Assembly (NCBI GenBank): GCA_017397655.1
Contig: JAFQIG010000041.1
Location: 1-64,000, forward strand
DNA length: 64,000 nt
Origin: Clostridia bacterium
GTDB taxonomy: Bacteria > Bacillota > Clostridia > Oscillospirales > Acutalibacteraceae
Reading direction: 5' to 3'
Positions 46,048 through 53,771 of the stretch are shown in pieces (within the stretch, counting starts at the first letter, position 1; each line of letters begins with the position of its first letter). The notes beneath the pieces were generated by a model. The model was given only the letters and a program-made list of their open reading frames with translations, ran no database searches and had not been told where the DNA came from. Both the position numbers and the translations under genes were made by a program.

Positions 46048-47236
46048 TATAGAAAAAAGCACGGCAAAAGGTGTAATAAAAGCACCGCCGTCAAAAAGCG
46101 ATGCGCACCGATTATTGATTTGTGCAGGACTTGCAAACGGTAAAAGTACGGTTCACAATATAGCATTATCCGAGGATATCTCGGCAACGATTGATTGTCT
46201 TCGCTCACTCGGAGCGAAGATTGAGATTTTCGGTGACAGCGTAACTGTTGAGGGTATCACAGCGTTTGACTCGGAGAGATTTCTTGATTGCCGTGAAAGC
46301 GGCAGTACACTCAGATTTTTTATACCGATTTGTATGTTGTCAAAGGATAAAACACAGCTTGTCGGCAGCGAAAGATTATTCTCTCGGCCGCTTGACGTTT
46401 ATCAAAAAATGTGTGAACGGCAGAAGCTGACATTTGAACAAAACGGTGCAAGTGTTACGGTTGCAGGCAGACTGAAAAGCGGCGAATACTCGGTCAACGG
46501 CAATATCAGCAGCCAGTTTATCAGCGGACTTTTATTTGCATTACCGATGCTTGACGGCGACAGTATAATCCGAATTATACCGCCTGTCGAAAGCAGACCG
46601 TACATCGAAATGACATTGAATACATTAAGAAAGTTTAATGTATCTTGTGAATGGCAGGACAGCGAAACGCTGTTTATCAAGGGCGGTCAGCGATATTGTC
46701 CGCAAAACGTAACTGCCGAGGGCGACTGGTCAAATGCGGCATTCCTTGACGGATTCGGGATTATCGGGTCCTTTGTTACGGCAACGGGACTCTACACGGA
46801 CAGCTTGCAGGGTGACAAGATATACAAAGAATACTTTAAATCTATAAAAGACGGAACACCGACACTTGATATCACAAACTGTCCCGATCTGGGTCCTGTC
46901 TTGATGGCTCTTGCCGCAGCAAACAACGGAGCAGTTCTGACAGGTACAAAGCGCCTTAAGATCAAAGAAAGCGATCGGGGCGAAGCGATGAAAGAGGAGC
47001 TTTCAAAGTTTAATGTCAGTGTTACGGTAAATGAGGATGAAATAATTGTAGGATGCGGCTTATCAAAGCCCACTCAGGTATTATGTTCACACAATGACCA
47101 TCGGATAGTGATGTCGCTTGCATTGTTGCTGACATTGACGGGTGGCTCGATTGACGGTGCAGAAGCGGTGAAGAAAAGCTTTCCCGATTTTTTTGAAACT
47201 ATCAGAAAACTCGGTATTGTTTGGTCAGAGGGATGA
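46037..47236 (+). CDS. aroA: EPSP synthase (3-phosphoshikimate 1-carboxyvinyltransferase)
   Basis: The 399-residue enzyme adds the enolpyruvyl group of PEP to shikimate-3-phosphate. PPSKSDAHR near the N-terminus, the SGSTLRF active-site segment, GDWSNAAF and KESDRGEA are present. At 399 residues it is shorter than the common 420-430. ATG at 46037 lies inside aroQ; a longer frame upstream only shadows aroQ. Confidence 0.94.
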   Translation: MRINIEKSTAKGVIKAPPSKSDAHRLLICAGLANGKSTVHNIALSEDISATIDCLRSLGAKIEIFGDSVTVEGITAFDSERFLDCRESGSTLRFFIPICMLSKDKTQLVGSERLFSRPLDVYQKMCERQKLTFEQNGASVTVAGRLKSGEYSVNGNISSQFISGLLFALPMLDGDSIIRIIPPVESRPYIEMTLNTLRKFNVSCEWQDSETLFIKGGQRYCPQNVTAEGDWSNAAFLDGFGIIGSFVTATGLYTDSLQGDKIYKEYFKSIKDGTPTLDITNCPDLGPVLMALAAANNGAVLTGTKRLKIKESDRGEAMKEELSKFNVSVTVNEDEIIVGCGLSKPTQVLCSHNDHRIVMSLALLLTLTGGSIDGAEAVKKSFPDFFETIRKLGIVWSEG

Positions 47237-47239
47237 AAA

Positions 47240-48112
47240 ATGGAACTGAAAAAGGATATTAACATTTTAATTGTCGGACTCGGACTGATAGGCGGCAGCT
47301 ATGCCATGGCGCTTAGCAAAAAAGGCTACAGCGTAAAGAGTATTACAAGAAGCCGAAGCTCGATTGATTATGCGTTAAAAAACGGCTTGATAAAGGATGG
47401 TACAACCGAGGTTGATCCGTCCGTAATAGGCGAAGCGGATCTTATTGTATTTGCGCTGTATCCCCATACATTTGTAGAATGGATAACGGATAATCAGTAT
47501 CTGTTTAAAAGCGGAGCGATCATAACCGATGTAACAGGTGTCAAAACTACGGTTGTTTCTGCAATTCAGAGTATCTTAAGGGAAGACGTGGAGTTTATAG
47601 CGGCTCACCCGATGGCAGGACGTGAGGTTTACGGAGTGGAAAACAGCGATGATGCTATTTTTCATGATGCAAACTACATAGTGACTCCTACCGAAAAGAA
47701 TACCGAAGAGGCGATAGAGCTTTGCAAATCGCTTGGAGAAACACTCGGTTTTGCAAGAATATCGCAGCTGTCACCGAAGGAGCACGATGATGTCATCGGA
47801 TTTGTATCACAGCTTGCGCACTGCATTGCAATAACGCTGATGACGTGTAACGAAATGGAGCATCTTGAAGATTATACAGGTAACTCGTTCAGAGATCTGA
47901 CAAGAATCGCACGAATCAACGATGCGATGTGGAGCGAGCTTTTTGTGACAAACAAGGATGCGCTTCTGCATCAGATGGATCTGTTTTCAGCAGAGTTTCA
48001 AAGACTTCGTGATATGCTTCAGAATGAAGACATTGAGCCGATGCGTGAGATGATGAGAAAGTCAACGGCACGCAGAGCATTGTTTGATAAAAATAACGAG
48101 GAGAGAAAATAA
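47240..48112 (+). CDS. tyrA: Prephenate dehydrogenase
   Basis: A 290-residue TyrA with the VGLGLIGGS NAD(P)-binding loop, AAHPMAGRE and a helical C-terminal domain. There is no ACT domain, so tyrosine control, if any, acts elsewhere. It feeds the tyrosine branch beside the phenylalanine branch of pheA. Stop and next start share one base (TAATG). Confidence 0.94.
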   Translation: MELKKDINILIVGLGLIGGSYAMALSKKGYSVKSITRSRSSIDYALKNGLIKDGTTEVDPSVIGEADLIVFALYPHTFVEWITDNQYLFKSGAIITDVTGVKTTVVSAIQSILREDVEFIAAHPMAGREVYGVENSDDAIFHDANYIVTPTEKNTEEAIELCKSLGETLGFARISQLSPKEHDDVIGFVSQLAHCIAITLMTCNEMEHLEDYTGNSFRDLTRIARINDAMWSELFVTNKDALLHQMDLFSAEFQRLRDMLQNEDIEPMREMMRKSTARRALFDKNNEERK

Positions 48113-49134
48113 TGAATTTCAAAAGAAAATTACCGATACCCGTAGAGATAAAAGAAATGTACCCTATGACTGCCGAGATGGAAAAGTGTAAGCAGGAACG
48201 TGATGCAGAGATCAGAAAGATCTTTACAGGTGAAGATGACAGAATAGCGCTTATTATCGGTCCTTGCTCTGCCGATAACGAGGATTCGGTTATTGACTAC
48301 ATAACAAGACTTCGAGAGGTTCAGGAAAAGGTCAAGGATAAAATCCTGATTATTCCGAGAATCTATACTAACAAGCCCAGAACAACGGGTGACGGCTATA
48401 AGGGAATGCTTCATCAGCCTGATCCGTCAGGTCACAGCGATATGCTCCGTGGCATTATTTCCATACGTTCGATTCATCTCAGAGCGATCAGAGAAACAGG
48501 CTTTACCTGTGCAGATGAGATGCTTTATCCTGAAAACTACCGTTACCTTTCCGATCTTTTGTCATATGTAGCGATCGGCGCACGCTCGGTCGAGAATCAG
48601 CAGCACCGACTGACTGCAAGCGGACTTGATATTCCCGTAGGAATGAAGAATCCCACATCGGGTGATATCTCTGTTATGATGAATTCGATTATAGCTGCAC
48701 AGCATCCGCATACATTCCTTTACAGAGGCTGGGAAGTTGAAAGTACAGGCAATCCTTTAGCGCATGCAATTCTCAGAGGCTACGTTGACAGCAGAGGCAA
48801 TTCAATGTCAAACTATCATTACGAGGACATAAATTCTCTGTATGATATCTATATGGAAAAGGGACTTGCAAACAAGGGCGTAATAATTGATACAAACCAT
48901 GCAAACTCAGGTAAAAAGTATCTTGAGCAGATCAGAATTGCAAAAGAGGTTCTTCACAGCTGTCAGTATTCCGACCATATCCGTCAGCTTGTCAAAGGCT
49001 TTATGATCGAAAGCTATATTGAGGACGGAGCACAGAAGATCGGTGAGAATATTTACGGCAAGTCTATTACCGATCCCTGTCTCGGATGGGAAAAGACGGA
49101 AAGACTTATTCTTGACCTTGCAGATATTCGCTGA
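48112..49134 (+). CDS. aroF: Class I DAHP synthase (AroG/AroF type)
   Basis: The 340-residue enzyme condenses PEP and erythrose 4-phosphate, the entry step of the pathway. IIGPCSADN, PRTTGDGYKG and NHANSGK mark the type I-alpha (enterobacterial-like) family. Its isozymes are feedback-inhibited by one aromatic amino acid; which one cannot be read here. Although first in the pathway, it is the last biosynthetic gene of the operon. Confidence 0.94.
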   Translation: MNFKRKLPIPVEIKEMYPMTAEMEKCKQERDAEIRKIFTGEDDRIALIIGPCSADNEDSVIDYITRLREVQEKVKDKILIIPRIYTNKPRTTGDGYKGMLHQPDPSGHSDMLRGIISIRSIHLRAIRETGFTCADEMLYPENYRYLSDLLSYVAIGARSVENQQHRLTASGLDIPVGMKNPTSGDISVMMNSIIAAQHPHTFLYRGWEVESTGNPLAHAILRGYVDSRGNSMSNYHYEDINSLYDIYMEKGLANKGVIIDTNHANSGKKYLEQIRIAKEVLHSCQYSDHIRQLVKGFMIESYIEDGAQKIGENIYGKSITDPCLGWEKTERLILDLADIR

Positions 49135-49147
49135 GAGAGGGATTTGA

Positions 49148-49777
49148 ATGGTTTGTGTTATTGTCGGGTCAATGCCTGAGGAAAAGCTTTTTATTCCGCC
49201 GAACAGCTTTATTATTGCCGCCGACAAGGGCTTTGAGCAGCTGCAAAAACGTGGAATAACCCCTCATCTGACAGTAGGTGATTTCGATTCGCTCGGATAT
49301 GTACCGCAATGTGAGAATCTTGTACGTCATCCGGTACAAAAGGATGATACCGATATGCTGCTCGCTGTTCGTGAGGGACTGAAAAGAGGGTATAAAAAGT
49401 TCATTCTTTACGGCGGTATCGGCGGCAGACTTGATCACACGTTTGCGAATATCCAGACACTCGCTTTTTTGAAGAAGAGCGGTGCCTCGGCAGTCTTGTA
49501 CGGAGAGGACACGGCAATAATGCTGATAGAGGACGAGTCCGTCAGCTTTTCTTGTGATGAAAGCGGCTATGTTTCCGTATTTTCGTATGGAGGAAAAGCT
49601 TTTGGCGTCAGTGAAAAAGGACTTAAGTATTCTTTGTCCGATGCCGAAATCGATGATACTTTCCCGATAGGTGTCAGCAATGAGTTCATTGGTCAGAAAA
49701 GCGAAATATCCGTTAAGAACGGGAGATTGCTCATTGTTTATAAAACTGATCCGAAAAATGCAATAAAACAGTTATAA
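49148..49777 (+). CDS. thiN: Thiamine pyrophosphokinase
   Basis: A 209-residue ThiN, which makes thiamine diphosphate from thiamine and ATP. The motifs GDFDS, KDDTD and GGRLDHT are present in order. In Bacillus and many Clostridia thiN follows rsgA-rpe; here it is 13 kb away at the end of the aromatic operon. It is preceded by GAGAGGG and followed by a terminator. Confidence 0.92.
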   Translation: MVCVIVGSMPEEKLFIPPNSFIIAADKGFEQLQKRGITPHLTVGDFDSLGYVPQCENLVRHPVQKDDTDMLLAVREGLKRGYKKFILYGGIGGRLDHTFANIQTLAFLKKSGASAVLYGEDTAIMLIEDESVSFSCDESGYVSVFSYGGKAFGVSEKGLKYSLSDAEIDDTFPIGVSNEFIGQKSEISVKNGRLLIVYKTDPKNAIKQL

Positions 49778-49784
49778 TAAAAAT

Positions 49785-49830
49785 GAGGCTTTGTCAACAT
49801 CTTGTTGTGCAGACAAAGCCTCGTTTTTTA
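49785..49830. terminator. Bidirectional terminator
   Basis: Perfect 11-base arms GAGGCTTTGTC (49785-49795) and GACAAAGCCTC (49812-49822) have T runs on both sides: GTTTTTT on the plus strand and ATTTTTATT on the minus strand. It lies between converging thiN and the minus-strand hydrolase and serves both operons. Confidence 0.9.
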
Positions 49831-49839
49831 GTTTATATA

Positions 49840-51129
49840 TCAAGGATTAATATCTTCTCTGTTTGGAAGACCGCTTCTTTTCAGGAATGAAATGAACAAA
49901 TCCTGTTTTCTTTCCTCTGTATAGTCGTATCCCCACAGCTCTTTTATTCTGTCAAAGTTTTCAAAAGTCTCATCGGGCAGCAGCTTTGCAGTACCGGGAG
50001 TGTACGGAAGTGATAGCTCAACGGTGCCGTTTGAAGCGATATAACACTCCTTTGCAATGTCAACCGATACACGGTTTGCTTCGATTTTTTCGTATTCCTC
50101 GTCGTATTTTATCTGAGTTGTCGGGAAGAGGACAACATCGGCGTTGCACATCTTATAAAACTCTACGGATGTGCCGTGATGTCCGTGATGTGCCTGCTGC
50201 AAAATATCACAAGAGAGTGTTTTTTCTGTGTATCTTTCGGTCATTATATCACTTTCGACATCGCTTGCATCACCGGGCAGGAAAATCCTGCATCCGTCAA
50301 CGGTAAGCATATAGACAGCAGACGAGTTGTTGTAGTCTTTAAGCGATTGAGGGAACGTATCTTCGTGGGTGCACAAAACATCAACCTCGATGTTGCGGAT
50401 AAAGATTTTCTGACCCGTATGTACTTTGACTATCGGCAGACCGCTTGAAAGTGCGGCATTCTCAAAGTCACGCATATACTTTTTGTTCCACTCGTTCCAG
50501 TTGTGGCTGTCACGGTGATCGGTCGGGACTGTATTGAAATAGAGCTTTTCAATAATAACATCGTCACGCTTTTCATTCAGAAAGCTGATAAACTGACAAA
50601 TATGGTCATCGTGTGCGTGTGAAAAGAACCAGCCTGCAATAACGGTCTTTTCATTTGCGGGAGTTCTCTCTTTAAGAAAGCGGTAAATACGCTTGTGATC
50701 GTTAAACTGCAAATAGTGTCCGCTGTCAAGGATGAAAAAGCTGTTATCGGCACACTGAAGGATAAAGCACATTCCGCAATCGATAAAGGTGTGATCATTT
50801 TCAAACTGCCAAAGCCGAGATTTTGTTCTGACTTCAAAAGACTGCTTTTCAACAGCGTATGTATCGGAAAACGAATCGGAGATAACTCTCAGCTTTTTCT
50901 CGGCTGTGCAGTAATAGATGTATATAAGAAGAGAATCCTTTCTGTATGAACGGTGAAAATTCTCTTCAATATCACGTGAATCATAAAGAGCGAAGCCGTT
51001 GCTTTCTGCCTGATTACAGGCGAGTTGAAAACTGTCGGTATCGACATTGTCAAAAAGACGCATCAAAACGCCGTTACCGCAGTCATAGTCGGAAAAATCG
51101 GAATTAATATTGATAAACGAAGGAATCAT
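49840..51129 (-). CDS. ComEC-type metallo-beta-lactamase-fold hydrolase
   Basis: The 429-residue protein has an N-terminal alpha/beta part (about 1-115) of unknown kind and a metallo-beta-lactamase fold with the complete metal set: H171-x-H173-x-D175-H176 (FSHAHDDH), an LPGDA loop and QQAHHGHHG. The HHG and PGDA features resemble the C-terminal domain of ComEC and related nucleases or phosphodiesterases. No signal or membrane helix, so it is cytosolic. It is the last gene of a four-gene minus-strand operon, 24 bases after the MATE gene. Substrate unknown. Confidence 0.82.
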   Translation of the reverse strand: MIPSFININSDFSDYDCGNGVLMRLFDNVDTDSFQLACNQAESNGFALYDSRDIEENFHRSYRKDSLLIYIYYCTAEKKLRVISDSFSDTYAVEKQSFEVRTKSRLWQFENDHTFIDCGMCFILQCADNSFFILDSGHYLQFNDHKRIYRFLKERTPANEKTVIAGWFFSHAHDDHICQFISFLNEKRDDVIIEKLYFNTVPTDHRDSHNWNEWNKKYMRDFENAALSSGLPIVKVHTGQKIFIRNIEVDVLCTHEDTFPQSLKDYNNSSAVYMLTVDGCRIFLPGDASDVESDIMTERYTEKTLSCDILQQAHHGHHGTSVEFYKMCNADVVLFPTTQIKYDEEYEKIEANRVSVDIAKECYIASNGTVELSLPYTPGTAKLLPDETFENFDRIKELWGYDYTEERKQDLFISFLKRSGLPNREDINP

Positions 51130-51153
51130 TATGCTTTTCCTTTCTTCAAAAGA

Positions 51154-52524
51154 TTATTCAAATGACTTTGCTGTTCTGAGCTTCAGATAATCCGCGTTAG
51201 TTTTAAATTTATGCATAACGATAAAGTACATGGGTACAAGAAGTATGTCGGCTGCAAACCATGCAACGGGGTTGGCAAAACACACGGCAGTATAGCCGAA
51301 GCTTCTGACAAAGGCAAAGCCCATTATAGACCTTGCAAACAATTCGAGTACGCCTGCGCCCATAGCGGGAATGCTGAAGCCGAGTCCTTGCAACGTGTTT
51401 CTGTAAACGAATATAAGGACGAGGATCGGATAGAAAACGGCACAGGTTGAAAGGAATTTGTCAACAAGCCCCAGAACTGCGGTTTCGCTTCCTTCGATGA
51501 AGAGAAGTGAAATCTTATCACCGAGAAAACCTGCAATAAATGCAGCGATAACAGAGTACACAAGCGCCATAATAAGGCTTTGGTTAACACCTTTTTTGAT
51601 TCGGTCAAGTCTTTGTGCACCGAGATTCTGACCGCTGTAGGTGGCAAGCGTCAGACCGATGGTTTCGCTGGGAAGGACGAGTATCAGCTGTGTCTTACCT
51701 GCAATTGTAACAGCGGCTATGACATCGGAACCGAGCTCGTTTACACATGACTGCAACAGTACGGAGCCTACTGCCGTTATCGAGAACTGCAGCGACATCG
51801 GGAGTCCTGCGTAAAAAAGCTTTTTGATACACGACCAATCAACGCCCATTTCTTCACGGCAAAGGTGAAGAATATGTATGTTCTTTTTAATGTACAACAA
51901 AAGAAAAAGACCTGAGATTGCCTGCGCAATAACGGTGGCGATGGCAACACCCTTAACGCCCATGGAAAACTTAATAACGAACAAAAGGTCAAGTGCTATG
52001 TTGATAACGCACGACAGAACAAGAAAGTAAAGCGGAGTCTTGCTGTCGCCGATTGAACGTATTACAGAGGCGAGTGTGTTGTAAAGAACCGTTGCCGGAA
52101 GTCCCAGAAAGATGATTGAGATATACGTATCGGCATCGGGCAGAATGTCTTCGGGAGTGTTGAGAATGATCAGAAGATTTTCGGAATTCAGGTAAACGAC
52201 GGTGGTTATAACGGCGGTAACAGCTATACAAACATAAATAATGTTGGCAACATACTTTCTCATTTTTGTGTAATCGCCTGCGCCGAAGCATTGAGCTACG
52301 GGTATCGCAAAACCCGTACAAAGACCGATTACGGATGTAACGACAAGAAAGTTCAAAGAACCGACACAGCCTATTGCAGACAGCGCCTCTTTGCCGACAA
52401 ACCTGCCGACTATTACGCTGTCAACAAGGTTGTAAAACTGTTGGAACATATTACCTGCCATCAGAGGAAGGCAAAAGCGAAGGATGACCGAAAACGGTTT
52501 ACCCTGCGTTAAATCTCTGACCAA
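51154..52524 (-). CDS. MATE family efflux transporter
   Basis: A 456-residue polytopic protein with about 12 helices in two halves and MATE features: PLMAGNMFQQFYNLVDSV in helix 1, QCFGAGD, and the second-half repeat SGQNLGAQR. MATE proteins export drugs or metabolites in exchange for sodium or protons. The start is TTG, after CAGGTGAT. Presence in one operon with a GH89-like protein and a hydrolase suggests export of an operon-specific metabolite; that is inference. Confidence 0.92.
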   Translation of the reverse strand: MVRDLTQGKPFSVILRFCLPLMAGNMFQQFYNLVDSVIVGRFVGKEALSAIGCVGSLNFLVVTSVIGLCTGFAIPVAQCFGAGDYTKMRKYVANIIYVCIAVTAVITTVVYLNSENLLIILNTPEDILPDADTYISIIFLGLPATVLYNTLASVIRSIGDSKTPLYFLVLSCVINIALDLLFVIKFSMGVKGVAIATVIAQAISGLFLLLYIKKNIHILHLCREEMGVDWSCIKKLFYAGLPMSLQFSITAVGSVLLQSCVNELGSDVIAAVTIAGKTQLILVLPSETIGLTLATYSGQNLGAQRLDRIKKGVNQSLIMALVYSVIAAFIAGFLGDKISLLFIEGSETAVLGLVDKFLSTCAVFYPILVLIFVYRNTLQGLGFSIPAMGAGVLELFARSIMGFAFVRSFGYTAVCFANPVAWFAADILLVPMYFIVMHKFKTNADYLKLRTAKSFE

Positions 52525-52539
52525 AATGAATCACCTGCG

Positions 52540-53754
52540 TTATTTTTTCTTTTTTGTTTTGACAATACCGGCTTTTTCCATTGCTTCGCGACGTTCGCGT
52601 CTGGTTTCGCTGATGCCGGTCAGAATACCAAACAGGAAGCAAAGAAGAACAAATATAAGGATAACATAAACGATCGGACTGATAAGATTGCTTTTTTCGG
52701 CAGGGTTTTCCGTGGCTTCTGTCAGCGTCTCGTCCTCAAGAGCCGCTTCATCGTCTGTTTCGTTAACAAGAGTGACCTTACCGTTGTCATAGACTATGCT
52801 GTCACTCCATGCGCTGTGGAATGACATAATCTTGCTTCCGAGGTCGCCGGGATAGCTGTAGCGCATTCTGTATTTGAAGTAATTGCCGTTCTGCAGAAGA
52901 TCGTCAGAGACGTCAATAGTCTTAAGACCGCAGATATAGGGATTATTATCGGAATCCGATTCAATATCAACCCACGTGCCGTCCTGTCCGACGCATATCT
53001 GTTCCTGCAATATAAGCGATTGACCGTTAATGGCATAAAGATTGAATGCGACATTTTCAATCTCGCCGTCAAAGAACCAGTCAAAAGTGATTCTGGCATC
53101 TGAAAAATCGGTGGCTTTTTTCAATCTGATGTTATCAACGATTGTGGGAAGACCGAAATCAATGACATTGATGCTTCTGGAGTTTTTGTTATAGTAGTCA
53201 TCGTTTACGCTGAAGCTGTCTGACCACTCGGAAGACAAAGGTTCGTCCTTGCTGCTGTCAGCAAAAAGATATCTTGCTCTTATAGTGAGCGTATGTTCGG
53301 GATAGTAAAAGGCGTCTTTGCCGTTTTCGAGTCGGATACCCTGCGCAAAGCGCTGTTTGTCGGCTTCAACAGTCAGATCAAAGATATCAAAGGACTGAAT
53401 AAGCTCACTTGAAAGCTTGTATGTCAGAGTATTATCTGCATCGGGATTGTTCCAGCTCTTGTCATAGCTCCACGCACAGTCATCGATACTCCAGTCAAAC
53501 TGGATGTAAAAATCACCGTCAACGCCATAGGTGGAAAGAGTGTCTTCAAGAGATAAAAAGTAAATAAAATCCTGCTCGACAGCTACCGTGACAGATAAAA
53601 GATCAAGGCTTTTGTTCTTTTCGGTACTGAACTGCATATAGCGAGGAACCGGCATTTCTTTCAAAAAATCGGGAGTTGTAACAGCAGATACGGTAAAGAG
53701 TGCCGTGCAGACCAAAGAGACGGCAAGAAGGAATGATAAAAGCTTTTTATACAT
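52540..53754 (-). CDS. Type I membrane surface protein of unknown function
   Basis: The 404-residue product has an N-terminal signal (about 5-24, VSA cleavage-like site), a large external beta-rich part of about 330 residues full of aromatic and acidic residues (WSD, YDNGKV), an acidic stretch with many Asp and Glu, one C-terminal helix (about 365-388) and a very basic end (KTKKKK). This is the layout of a surface receptor or anchored binding protein. No domain recognised. ATG at 53754 is six bases after GAGGTG; an in-frame GTG at 53763 overlaps that site. Confidence 0.75.
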   Translation of the reverse strand: MYKKLLSFLLAVSLVCTALFTVSAVTTPDFLKEMPVPRYMQFSTEKNKSLDLLSVTVAVEQDFIYFLSLEDTLSTYGVDGDFYIQFDWSIDDCAWSYDKSWNNPDADNTLTYKLSSELIQSFDIFDLTVEADKQRFAQGIRLENGKDAFYYPEHTLTIRARYLFADSSKDEPLSSEWSDSFSVNDDYYNKNSRSINVIDFGLPTIVDNIRLKKATDFSDARITFDWFFDGEIENVAFNLYAINGQSLILQEQICVGQDGTWVDIESDSDNNPYICGLKTIDVSDDLLQNGNYFKYRMRYSYPGDLGSKIMSFHSAWSDSIVYDNGKVTLVNETDDEAALEDETLTEATENPAEKSNLISPIVYVILIFVLLCFLFGILTGISETRRERREAMEKAGIVKTKKKK

Positions 53755-53771
53755 TGTAAACACCTCACTGA

